Assembly: GCA_032251455.1 (NCBI GenBank) | Contig: JAVVEG010000005.1 | Span: 124,001 to 188,000, forward strand | DNA: 64,000 nucleotides | Direction: 5' to 3' | Origin: JAVVEG01 sp032251455 | GTDB taxonomy: Bacteria > Pseudomonadota > Gammaproteobacteria > Pseudomonadales > Pseudohongiellaceae | In this document: one piece after another, positions 45,219 through 53,977 of the stretch | Layout: every line of letters starts with the position of its first letter | Numbering within the stretch: position 1 is the stretch's first letter | Notes under the pieces: model-generated | Seen by the model: the letters and a program-made list of their open reading frames with translations, nothing else | Told to the model about the DNA's origin: nothing | The model's database searches: none | Translations under genes and position numbers: made by a program

Positions 45219-48200
45219 ACACCATTACCATCGATCAGGCGATTGCATTGGGTCATGAGGCCATTGCCCATGGCGATCTCAGACGAGCCAAAGATATCTT
45301 CGAGCAGGTACGCAAACAACAACCGGACAATGGCAAGGCCCATGAAGGACAAGGTGATGTGGCCAGACAAAGTGGCAATCACGGTGTGGCCGCCGCGCTG
45401 TATATAGAGGCACTGCATAACGGTGGCAGCCACAACACCCTGTTCAAGCTGGGCCTCACCATGCTGGCCTTGCAGGCATGGTGGGACGCCAGAACTTGTT
45501 TTGCCTGGCTGCAGGAAAAGGAGTTTGCAGCCCCCGAAGGTGGCAGTGAAACGCTGGCAAGTGCAATGGCAAAGGCCAGCGCCGCCTGTCAGCAAATGTA
45601 CCGCGAGCAGTATGGCGTCACCCCCGATCAGGATTTCACTCCGACCAGCACAGAATTTCGCTATCAGGGAGAGGTCTTGTCCGCAACCGCAGCAGCCCAG
45701 GTAATCGAGAATGCGGCGAAGAATGCCGGCGCAACCGGTAACCCACAGTTTGCTGCACTCAACCGGCAGTTCCTGGCAGTCTACCCCCTGAATCTGAATG
45801 CCCGCATCAATGCGGCAATGATGCATGCCTTTGCCCGGGAATTTGCGGAGGCTTATCACCATTTCTATTTTGCGCGCTGGCATTGGCCCGCCTCTGCAGT
45901 GCTGTTGGCCGCGTTCTCCGATCTTCAGTGTCAATTCGGCAGGGCGAGATTCACGGTGGTGGCAGCACAACTGGCGACACTGTTCGGCCCGGATCTGTTT
46001 ACGGCGTGGTCCTGTCTTGGCAGAACCCTGTGCGAGGCGGGCAATCGCCTCGACAGTGCGGAAAAGGCCTTCCGGCGGGCGCTGGAACTGCGGCCTGGCG
46101 AATGGAGTGTCTTGAACAATCTGAACTCGGTTCTGCAACGCAAGGGCAAGCTCGCGGAGTCCATTCCAGTGTATCGTGCCATCATGCAGTCGCAAGGCGA
46201 CAACGCGCTGGTATGGAACAACTATCTGCTGGCACTGCAATACGCCACTGGCTTCAGCGCGGATGAAGTGGCCGCAGAGCATTTGCGTTTCGGTGAGCAA
46301 TTCGAACCTCGATTTCGTTCGCAATGGGGCAACTATCGCAATACAAGAAACCCTGATCGCCCACTGCGTGTGGGTTTTTTGTCGCCGGATTTTCGTAATC
46401 ACTCCGTGGCCTACTTTGTAGAACCGCTGTGGGCGGCACTGCCCAAAGATGAAATCCAGATCATGGCCTATTACTGTCTGGCGACGGTAGACATGGTTAC
46501 CGAGCGACTCAAGAGTTACTGCCATGGCTGGCGTGACGTGTCGGGTATGGAAGACGAGCAGCTGGCGGCGCAGATAAGGGCAGACGAGATTGACATTCTG
46601 GTCGATCTGGCGGGGCATACAGGGCGAAACCGGCTGCTGGTGTTTGCGCGCAAGCCCGCGCCGGTACAAGTCACCTGGCTCGGTCACCCCAACACCACCG
46701 GGTTGCGCGCAATGGACTGGCGCCTGACGGATGCAACAGGTGACCCGACAGGTGTGGAGCATCGTTATTCTGAAAAACTGTGGCGGCTGCCGGATGTTTT
46801 TGTGGCCTATCGGCCCATGATCAAAGCGCCACAGCTGCTGCACAGTAAGCAATATGCCGTTAAGCCCACCCCGGCACTACAGAATGGCTATGTGACTTTT
46901 GGTTGCTGCAATAATCTGGCGAAACTGACGCCACCAGTGCTGGCGCTCTGGAGCCGCTTATTGCAAGAGCTGCCAGGCGCAAAGCTGCTGATCGAAGCAC
47001 CGGGCCTGCAGCAGGCGCCATTTCGTGCCGAACTTCTGGAACGTTTTACCGTCCACGGGGTGGACGCTTCACGGATTATCGCGGTCGGCCGCGATTTCAA
47101 GAAACAATACCTGCGCTATCATGAGATTGACATCGCGCTGGATCCTTTCCCGTGCAACGGTGGCACGACGACCTGTGATCTCTTGTGGATGGGGGTGCCG
47201 CTGATAACCATGGCGGGCGACGGGTTCATGTCGCGCATGGGTGCCACCTTGGTCAGTGCAGCCGGTCATCCCGAGTGGGTAGTGGCCAATGCAGAAGACT
47301 ATCTGGCCAGGGCCAAAGCGCTGGCAAGCGATATTGCTGCCTTGAACCGGCACCGCCTGCAGGCGCGAGCCGAAATCGAGTGCAGCCCCTTACTGGACGA
47401 ACCACGGTTTGCTCGTCATGTGGCTGATGCTTTTCGGGCCATGTGGACGCTGTGGTGCCGAAACGATGAGTTGGCAAGCCCAGAACCGAACCCAGGGAAA
47501 AGTCCAGAAAGAGGTGGTGCCCTGTTGATAGAGGCGCGGCAGGCGCTGACACAGCGCAAGCTGGGGCAAGCCAGGCGATTGTTTGATCAGCTTATTGAAA
47601 GTCAGCCTGAAAATGCCGCCGCACAGGAGGGGCTTGGTGATGTGGCGACTGCTGCCGGGCAGCCGAATGCTGCCGCAGAGTATTACCTGAGTGCCCTGAG
47701 AAAAAAGGCAGGCAGCACCGCGCTGTATAAACTGGGGCTGGCAATGCAGGCTGTGTCAGGTGTATGGGAGGCCAGAACCTGTTTCCACCACCTGTTGCAG
47801 AGACCGGCAGCTGAGGCTGATACCGATCGGCTGGAAGTGCAGGCCAGTTATGATACGGTCAGTGCCAAGTGCAGCGCAATCTATCAGCAAACCTATGGGG
47901 TATTGCCGCAGGAAGATTTTCCCGCCATCCGGCAGACACTGTTTTATAGGCGCGCCAAACTCACGGCGCTGCAGGGCGAGCAGCGGATGGCGCGCCTGAT
48001 GCGGAAAGAAGGTGAGTCCGGTTCAGCGGAAGCTATCGAATTTGCCGAGCGCATGCTGGCTACCTTTCCGACCAATCTTCCCGTCCGACTGGATTTGGCA
48101 GGCCAGTATCTGTTTGTCCGGAATTACAGTGCCGCACAGCATCATCTGCTCTATCTGCTTTGGCATCACCCGGCAAATCCTGATGTGTTGGTCACTTACG

Positions 48201-49759
48201 TGAATTTTCGCAGCATCATCGGGAAGTCTGCCAGCGCTGTTGTGTTTGCTGAATTGGCGACGCTGTTTGCCCCCCAATTGTATACGGCCTGGGCCGGGCT
48301 GGGTCGTATCCTTCAAGAAGGCGCCAATCGTTTGGATCGGGCCGAACAGGCTTTTCGCCGCGCCTTGGAACTGCAACCGGGAGATTCCAGGATATTAAAC
48401 AATCTTGCGTCCGTGTTGATGGGGGCTGGTCGGCAAACCGAAGCCATTCCCATGTATCAAGAGGTATTGCGGAAGCAGGCAAACAATCCGGAACTATGGA
48501 GCAACTACCTGCTGGCGCTGCAATATGCACCGGGGTTCAGCACTGAAGATGTGGCAGCCGAACACCACCGTTTTGGGGAGTGCTTTGAGCCGTTACTGCG
48601 AGGGCAGTGGGGCGGCTGGAAAAATTCACCGGACCCTGCGCGCAAATTGCGAGTGGGTTTCGTATCCCCTGATCTGCGAAATCACTCTGTTGCGTATTTT
48701 GTGGAGCCACTATGGGCTGCATTCGTGCACGAGGAAATCGACGTGGTGGCCTATTCCAACGCGGTTACCAAGGACCCCGTTACACAACGCCTGAACCAGC
48801 ACTGCAGTCAGTGGCATGATGTGCTTTCATGGAATGACGACAAACTGGCGGCACAGATACGGGAAGATGGCATCGATATTCTGGTGGACCTGGCCGGACA
48901 CACGGCGGGCAACCGACTTGCCGTGTTTGCGCGCAAACCAGCGCCCGTGCAGGTGACTTGGCTGGGCCATCCCAACACCACCGGGCTCAAGGCCATGGAC
49001 TGGCGTCTGACTGATGCACTGGGGGACCCGCAGGGCGTGGAGACGCGCTACACCGAAAAACTGTGGCGATTGCCCGATGCGTTTGTGGTGTATCGTCCTC
49101 TGATCAAGTATCCGGAGTTGCAGAACAGCGAGCAGTATGCCGTGCAGCCGACACCTGCGGTGAAAAACCAGTATGTGACCTTTGGTACCTGCAACAATCT
49201 GGCCAAACTGACTCCAGAAGTGATCAGGCTCTGGAGCCAATTGCTGACTGCGTTGCCCACGGCAAAGTTGTTGATCGAGGCGCCTGGCTTGAGCCAGGAG
49301 GCAACCTGGGACCAGCTGCTGGGGCGGTTCACGTCATTGGGTGTGGCATCCGAGCAGTTGCTTGCGCTGGAGCGGGACGGCACCAGGCAATACCTGCGTT
49401 ACAACGAAATCGACATTGCTCTCGACCCTTTCCCCTGCAACGGAGGCACCACCACTTGCGACTTGCTGTGGATGGGAGTGCCCCTGGTGACCCTGGCAGG
49501 AGAAGGCTTTATGTCACGCATGGGCCTTACGCTGGCGACTGCAGCAGGCCACCCGGAGTGGGTGGTCAAGGATGAGGCATCCTATCTGGCCAAAGCAATG
49601 GAACTGGCCAGTGATATCGAGGCGCTGAACCGTCACCGCTTGCAGGCGCGGGCAGAGATCGAGGCCAGTCCTCTGCGCGATGAGGCTCGCTTCGGTCGTT
49701 ATGTGGCCGAAGCCTTGCGGGATATGTGGAGACAGTGGTGTGCCAGACAAAAAGAGTGA
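45215..49759 (+). CDS. Double TPR-GT41 protein: two fused glycosyltransferase modules (copies 3 and 4)
   Basis: A 1514-residue protein with two complete modules. Module 3: TPR about 1-380 and GT41 about 383-750 (H396, K570). Module 4: TPR about 770-1140 and GT41 about 1144-1510 (H1157, K1331). Both retain the CNGGTTTCDLLWMG donor site. The join at about residues 748-765 reads MWTLWCRNDELAS...: the end motif of a single copy runs into a linker in place of a stop and new start, so this arose by fusion of neighbouring tandem copies. The ATG overlaps the previous stop by four bases. Module 3 is closest to copy 2; module 4 is more diverged. Confidence 0.92.
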   Translation: MNTITIDQAIALGHEAIAHGDLRRAKDIFEQVRKQQPDNGKAHEGQGDVARQSGNHGVAAALYIEALHNGGSHNTLFKLGLTMLALQAWWDARTCFAWLQEKEFAAPEGGSETLASAMAKASAACQQMYREQYGVTPDQDFTPTSTEFRYQGEVLSATAAAQVIENAAKNAGATGNPQFAALNRQFLAVYPLNLNARINAAMMHAFAREFAEAYHHFYFARWHWPASAVLLAAFSDLQCQFGRARFTVVAAQLATLFGPDLFTAWSCLGRTLCEAGNRLDSAEKAFRRALELRPGEWSVLNNLNSVLQRKGKLAESIPVYRAIMQSQGDNALVWNNYLLALQYATGFSADEVAAEHLRFGEQFEPRFRSQWGNYRNTRNPDRPLRVGFLSPDFRNHSVAYFVEPLWAALPKDEIQIMAYYCLATVDMVTERLKSYCHGWRDVSGMEDEQLAAQIRADEIDILVDLAGHTGRNRLLVFARKPAPVQVTWLGHPNTTGLRAMDWRLTDATGDPTGVEHRYSEKLWRLPDVFVAYRPMIKAPQLLHSKQYAVKPTPALQNGYVTFGCCNNLAKLTPPVLALWSRLLQELPGAKLLIEAPGLQQAPFRAELLERFTVHGVDASRIIAVGRDFKKQYLRYHEIDIALDPFPCNGGTTTCDLLWMGVPLITMAGDGFMSRMGATLVSAAGHPEWVVANAEDYLARAKALASDIAALNRHRLQARAEIECSPLLDEPRFARHVADAFRAMWTLWCRNDELASPEPNPGKSPERGGALLIEARQALTQRKLGQARRLFDQLIESQPENAAAQEGLGDVATAAGQPNAAAEYYLSALRKKAGSTALYKLGLAMQAVSGVWEARTCFHHLLQRPAAEADTDRLEVQASYDTVSAKCSAIYQQTYGVLPQEDFPAIRQTLFYRRAKLTALQGEQRMARLMRKEGESGSAEAIEFAERMLATFPTNLPVRLDLAGQYLFVRNYSAAQHHLLYLLWHHPANPDVLVTYVNFRSIIGKSASAVVFAELATLFAPQLYTAWAGLGRILQEGANRLDRAEQAFRRALELQPGDSRILNNLASVLMGAGRQTEAIPMYQEVLRKQANNPELWSNYLLALQYAPGFSTEDVAAEHHRFGECFEPLLRGQWGGWKNSPDPARKLRVGFVSPDLRNHSVAYFVEPLWAAFVHEEIDVVAYSNAVTKDPVTQRLNQHCSQWHDVLSWNDDKLAAQIREDGIDILVDLAGHTAGNRLAVFARKPAPVQVTWLGHPNTTGLKAMDWRLTDALGDPQGVETRYTEKLWRLPDAFVVYRPLIKYPELQNSEQYAVQPTPAVKNQYVTFGTCNNLAKLTPEVIRLWSQLLTALPTAKLLIEAPGLSQEATWDQLLGRFTSLGVASEQLLALERDGTRQYLRYNEIDIALDPFPCNGGTTTCDLLWMGVPLVTLAGEGFMSRMGLTLATAAGHPEWVVKDEASYLAKAMELASDIEALNRHRLQARAEIEASPLRDEARFGRYVAEALRDMWRQWCARQKE

Positions 49760-49874
49760 GTAAGCAGTACCGCCTACAGCGCCATACACCGCCGTTGGCC
49801 ACAGTTTCTCTGCCTACCCCTGTCATGTATACTACCGCCAGCTTCTTTACTCTGAAAACAGGTGTTGTGTCATC

Positions 49875-50642
49875 ATGAAAGCAGTCATCCTCGCAGGAGG
49901 CTTGGGTACCCGCATTTCGGAAGAATCCCATCTCAAACCCAAGCCCATGATCGACATTGGTGGCAAGCCTGTTCTCTGGCACATCATGAAGATCTACTCG
50001 GCGCATGGCATCAACGATTTTGTGATCTGCCTTGGCTACAAGGGTTACATCATCAAGGAATATTTCGCTAATTACTTTCTGCACATGTCCAATGTGACTT
50101 TCGATATGGCGAATAACAAGATGGAAGTGCATCAGCGCTTTGCCGATCCGTGGCGTGTCACGCTGGTGGATACCGGCGAACAGACCATGACCGGTGGCCG
50201 CCTGAAACGCGTTGCCGAATATCTGGGAGAGGAGGATTTCTGCTTTACTTATGGCGATGGTGTGGCGAGCATAGATATCAGTGCCTTGCTCGAATTTCAC
50301 CGGGCCCATGGCAAACAGGCAACCGTGACTGCAGTACAACCGCCTGGTCGTTACGGCAGTCTTGCCCGTGATGGCGATGCCGTATACGGCTTCATCGAAA
50401 AACCGCGTGGCGATGGCGGCTGGATAAACGGTGGTTTCTTTGTACTCAACCCGAAGGTGATCGACACCATCGCGGGGGACAATATCAGTTGGGAGGAGGC
50501 TCCCATGCGTGAGCTTGCAGCCAGGGGAGAGTTGATGGCTTACGAGCATACCGGTTTCTGGCAACCCATGGACACCCTGCGTGAAAAAAATCTGCTGGAA
50601 GAATTATGGTTGTCTGGAAAAGCCCCCTGGAAACAATGGTGA
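49875..50642 (+). CDS. rfbF: Glucose-1-phosphate cytidylyltransferase
   Basis: A 255-residue nucleotidyltransferase making CDP-glucose from CTP and glucose 1-phosphate. The signature VILAGGLGTRISEESHLKPK is at the N-terminus, and FTYGDGVASIDI, GFIEKPRGDGGWINGGFFV and WEEAPMRELAARGEL segments are specific to RfbF/DdhA. It is the first step to CDP-deoxysugars. The gene stands 115 bases after the GT41 genes, with a possible -10 (TATACT, 49828-49833) in the spacer, so it may have its own promoter. The next gene overlaps its stop. Confidence 0.96.
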   Translation: MKAVILAGGLGTRISEESHLKPKPMIDIGGKPVLWHIMKIYSAHGINDFVICLGYKGYIIKEYFANYFLHMSNVTFDMANNKMEVHQRFADPWRVTLVDTGEQTMTGGRLKRVAEYLGEEDFCFTYGDGVASIDISALLEFHRAHGKQATVTAVQPPGRYGSLARDGDAVYGFIEKPRGDGGWINGGFFVLNPKVIDTIAGDNISWEEAPMRELAARGELMAYEHTGFWQPMDTLREKNLLEELWLSGKAPWKQW

Positions 50643-51727
50643 ACGCCATCAGTCCAGCACCGGTCAATCTTGCTGAGGCTTTCAATGGCCGCTCCGTTTT
50701 CTTGACCGGGCACACCGGTTTCAAGGGGGCGTGGCTGGCGCAGTGGCTGCATGGCTTGGGTGCGCGCGTGCATGGCTATGCGCTGGCTCCTGCCACCACG
50801 CCAAGCCTGTTTGCTCTGGCCAATGTGCAGGCACTGCTCGCCTCCCATCATGAAGCCGATGTGCGTGATGCACAGAGGCTGGCCAGTGCAATCAATGAGG
50901 CGCAGCCGCAGGTGGTTTTCCATCTTGCCGCGCAGGCACTGGTGCGGGCGTCCTATCGAGCCCCGGTTGATACCTGGGCCACCAACGTGATGGGCACCGC
51001 TCATCTGCTGGAGGCTGTGTGTCATTGTCCGTCGGTGCAGGCAGTCGTCGTGATCACTACCGATAAGTGCTACGAAAACCAGGAATGGCTGTGGGGTTAT
51101 CGCGAAATTGATCCGCTTGGTGGGCATGACCCCTACTCTGCCTCAAAGGCCGGCGCGGAGCTGGTGGTGCAAAGCTTTCGCCGCAGTTTCTTTTCAGTCG
51201 ATGGTCCACTGGTGGCCACTGCGCGTGCCGGCAACGTTATTGGTGGCGGCGATTGGAGTGAAGACCGCCTTATTCCCGATGCGGTGCGTGCGGCCACTGC
51301 TGGCTTGACCCTGAGCGTAAGATCTCCCGCTGCGACGCGCCCGTGGCAGCATGTGCTGGAGTCTCTGCACGGCTATCTGCTTCTGGCTGCGCGTCTGTTG
51401 AGTGGCTATAATGCAGCGGCCGAAGCGTTCAATTTCGGGCCGGAGGCAGCCGATAATCGTAGCGTTGCCGAGGTACTGACGACGATGCAAACTGCCTGGC
51501 CGGAGTTGGTCTATGCAGTGGAAAAACAGGCAGACGCGCCTCACGAGGCCGGATTTCTCTATCTGGATTCCAGCAAGGCCCAGCGCATACTCGGCTGGCA
51601 ACCCCGTTGGCGACTCGAACGCGCACTTATCGAAACGGCCAGCTGGTACCGTGCGGTGCTCTCTGACCCTGCCCAGGCACGCCGTTTATGTACTCAACAA
51701 ATAGAACAATACTCGGCAAGCCAATGA
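50636..51727 (+). CDS. rfbG: CDP-glucose 4,6-dehydratase
   Basis: A 363-residue short-chain dehydrogenase/reductase superfamily enzyme converting CDP-glucose to CDP-4-keto-6-deoxyglucose. The NAD-binding motif is GHTGFKGAWLAQWL, the active-site region is ITTDKCYENQEW, and the YxxxK pair is in DPYSASKAGAE. ARAGNVIGGGDWSEDRLIPD is typical of RfbG/DdhB. Its ATG overlaps the rfbF stop. It supplies the ketosugar for the C-methyltransferase that follows. Confidence 0.96.
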   Translation: MVNAISPAPVNLAEAFNGRSVFLTGHTGFKGAWLAQWLHGLGARVHGYALAPATTPSLFALANVQALLASHHEADVRDAQRLASAINEAQPQVVFHLAAQALVRASYRAPVDTWATNVMGTAHLLEAVCHCPSVQAVVVITTDKCYENQEWLWGYREIDPLGGHDPYSASKAGAELVVQSFRRSFFSVDGPLVATARAGNVIGGGDWSEDRLIPDAVRAATAGLTLSVRSPAATRPWQHVLESLHGYLLLAARLLSGYNAAAEAFNFGPEAADNRSVAEVLTTMQTAWPELVYAVEKQADAPHEAGFLYLDSSKAQRILGWQPRWRLERALIETASWYRAVLSDPAQARRLCTQQIEQYSASQ

Positions 51728-52959
51728 CTTCAAACTGTATCTGCCGCTCCTGTGGTGCTCCACTCGAACTGGAATTCGTGGACCTAGGCATGACCCCGGT
51801 CTCGAATGCCTTTGTGAAACCGGCCGATGTCGGCGCTGGCGAGATGTTCTATCCGCTGCGTACCCGCGTATGTACTTCCTGCTGGCTGGTGCAGCTGGAC
51901 GACATCACCCACGCCGATCTGCATTTTCATGATGACTATGTGTACTTCTCCTCGTTTTCTACCTCTTGGCTGGATCACGCCCGGCGCTATGTCGAGGCGA
52001 TGATTGCTCGTTTTGCCCTGCACAGCGGCAGCAAGGTGATGGAGTTGGCCAGTAACGATGGCTATCTGTTGCAATATTTTATACAGGCGGATATTCCCTG
52101 CCTGGGCATCGAGCCCACGTCCAATACAGGGGATGCGGCACGCGCAAAGGGTGTCGAATCGCGCGAAATTTTCTTCGGCCGCAACAGCGCCCGCGAACTC
52201 TCTGCCGAAGGCTGGCAGGTGGACCTGCTGCTGGGCAACAATGTGCTGGCGCACGTGCCCGACATCAACGATTTTGTTGGCGGCATACCGGTCGTGCTTA
52301 AACCCCAGGGGGTGGTCACGCTAGAGTTCCCGCATCTGTTGCAACTGATCGAAGGCAATCAATTCGACACCATCTATCACGAACATTATTCCTATTTGTC
52401 GCTGCTCGCATTGCAGCCAATTTTCGAACGTGCCGGGCTGCGGGTGTTCGATATAGAACATCTGCCTACGCACGGTGGCAGTCTGCGCGTGTTTGTCTGT
52501 CACAAGGCAGCCGTGCATAGCACAACAAAGGCGGTGCAGGAATGCCTGCACAGGGAGGCTTCCAGCGGATTGAACAGCCCGGAAGTCTATGCGGGCTTCG
52601 CGGAAAGAGTACGTGCCACCAAGCGCGCGCTGCTCTCACACCTGATCAACGCCAGGCAGGACGGTCGGCGCATTGCCGCCTATGGGGCGGCGGCCAAAGG
52701 TAACACCCTGCTCAATTACTGCGGTATAGGCACCGATTTCATCGACTACGTGGTAGATCGCAATCCTGCCAAACAAGGTCGCCTGTTGCCGGGTACGCGC
52801 ATTCCCGTGTATGGTCCGGAGCGCATTTTCGAAACCAGACCGGATGAATTGCTGATCCTGCCGTGGAATATTCGCGAGGAAGTGATGCAGCAAATGGCCG
52901 GAATTCGAGAATGGGGTGCTCGTTTTGTGGTGCCCATTCCAGGTGTGGTGGTGTTGTGA
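51724..52959 (+). CDS. Sugar C-methyltransferase (TylC3/NovU-like)
   Basis: A 411-residue SAM-dependent methyltransferase acting on NDP-4-ketosugars. The N-terminal zinc-binding part has CICRSC and VCTSC pairs with the family motif LGMTPVSNAFV. The SAM site is VMELASNDGYLLQYF, and the C-terminal domain has AAYGAAAKGNTLLNYCGIG. Such enzymes methylate C3 (TylC3-type) or C5 (NovU-type) of the sugar ring, giving branched deoxysugars such as mycarose or virenose-like residues. Which carbon is modified here cannot be read from sequence. ATGA overlap with rfbG. Confidence 0.92.
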   Translation: MTSNCICRSCGAPLELEFVDLGMTPVSNAFVKPADVGAGEMFYPLRTRVCTSCWLVQLDDITHADLHFHDDYVYFSSFSTSWLDHARRYVEAMIARFALHSGSKVMELASNDGYLLQYFIQADIPCLGIEPTSNTGDAARAKGVESREIFFGRNSARELSAEGWQVDLLLGNNVLAHVPDINDFVGGIPVVLKPQGVVTLEFPHLLQLIEGNQFDTIYHEHYSYLSLLALQPIFERAGLRVFDIEHLPTHGGSLRVFVCHKAAVHSTTKAVQECLHREASSGLNSPEVYAGFAERVRATKRALLSHLINARQDGRRIAAYGAAAKGNTLLNYCGIGTDFIDYVVDRNPAKQGRLLPGTRIPVYGPERIFETRPDELLILPWNIREEVMQQMAGIREWGARFVVPIPGVVVL

Positions 52960-53492
52960 AAATCACCGAGGTGCCAATTCCTGGCGCATTTCTGGTGGAT
53001 ATCGATGCGCTGGAAGATGAGCGCGGCTTTTTTGCCAGGACCGTATGCCGTGAGACATTTGCAGAGTATGGTATGAATGCTGACTTCATTCAGCAGAGCG
53101 TGTCTTTCAACAATCGGCGCGGCATTCTGCGTGGCATGCACTATCAGGCAGCGCCCCATGAAGAAGAGAAGCTTGTGCGCGTGACTTCTGGTGCTGTGTA
53201 CGATGTCATTGTGGATTTGCGGGTGGATTCGCCCACCTATCGACACAGCTATGGTGTTGAGTTGTCGGCGCAGAACCGCCGGGCCTTGTATATCCCCAAA
53301 GGAGTGGCCCACGGTTTCCAATCGCTGACCGATGACACCGAAGTGTTTTATCAGATGACAGAGGTGTTTCACCCTGCCTCTGCGCGGGGCATCCGCTGGG
53401 ATGACCCACAGCTTGCCATCGCCTGGCCGGATGCCGCTCATGCCATCCTGTCCGACAAGGATCGGGGGCTGCCCTTGATGAGTGAAACATGA
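52956..53492 (+). CDS. dTDP-4-dehydrorhamnose 3,5-epimerase-like (RmlC family)
   Basis: A 178-residue cupin epimerase. RGILRGMHYQAAPHEEEKLVRV and VYDVIVDLR carry the expected active-site His and Asp, and FVPKG/IPKGVAHGF and MTEVFHPAS-like segments follow. In this operon it should epimerise a CDP-4-keto-sugar at C3 and/or C5 after or before C-methylation. The start is GTG at 52956, overlapping the previous TGA (GTGA); no better start fits the family N-terminus (KITEVPIPGAFLV). Confidence 0.92.
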   Translation: MKITEVPIPGAFLVDIDALEDERGFFARTVCRETFAEYGMNADFIQQSVSFNNRRGILRGMHYQAAPHEEEKLVRVTSGAVYDVIVDLRVDSPTYRHSYGVELSAQNRRALYIPKGVAHGFQSLTDDTEVFYQMTEVFHPASARGIRWDDPQLAIAWPDAAHAILSDKDRGLPLMSET

Positions 53493-53977
53493 TTGAAATT
53501 GATCCTACTGCAAAGATTTCTGCCCTGGCAGACATCGAAGATTCGATTCGTGGAACGCGCATCGTCATCGGTGCGCGCGTGACCATCGATGCTTTCGTCA
53601 AGATCAAACCTGCAGGTGGAAGCGGTAATGTGGTGATTGGCGAGGACACGGCAATCAACTCCGGCTGCGTATTTTACAGCGGCAACGGCATCCAAATAGG
53701 CGTTGCCTGTGCCATCGCCGCCAATTGTACCTTTGCTCCCACCAACCATGAATACAAGCAGCGCGATGTGCCCATTCGACAGCAGCGCTTTCGCCCTGGC
53801 AAGGGGGGTGTGGTGATTGGTGACGATGTCTGGATAGGCGCTAACTGCGTTCTGCTCGATGGGGCGATAGTTGGTGATGGCTGCGTGATTGCAGCGGGAA
53901 CAATTGTGCGTGGCAAGCTGGAGCCCTATGGGGTTTATGGTGGCAACCCCATCAGAAAACTCGGGGAGCGGGAATGA
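53489..53977 (+). CDS. Hexapeptide-repeat acyltransferase
   Basis: A 162-residue left-handed beta-helix protein with hexapeptide repeats (for example VVIGDDVWIGANCVLLDG, then CVIAAGTIVRG) and the family ending VYGGNPIRKLG. The probable active-site His is in the FAPTNHEYKQ loop. It resembles maltose/galactoside O-acetyltransferases and sugar N/O-acetyltransferases of surface polysaccharide clusters. It may acetylate the CDP-sugar or the finished glycan. It overlaps both neighbours by four bases. Confidence 0.88.
   Translation: MIEIDPTAKISALADIEDSIRGTRIVIGARVTIDAFVKIKPAGGSGNVVIGEDTAINSGCVFYSGNGIQIGVACAIAANCTFAPTNHEYKQRDVPIRQQRFRPGKGGVVIGDDVWIGANCVLLDGAIVGDGCVIAAGTIVRGKLEPYGVYGGNPIRKLGERE

Noticed and set aside
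45158..46852. Very long open frame (564 codons) on the minus strand across the third GT41 gene
   Set aside because: It is the antisense shadow of a conserved GT41 gene with clear catalytic motifs. Similar antisense frames lie over the other GT41 copies (41365-42252, 42789-43601), as expected from shared codon use.
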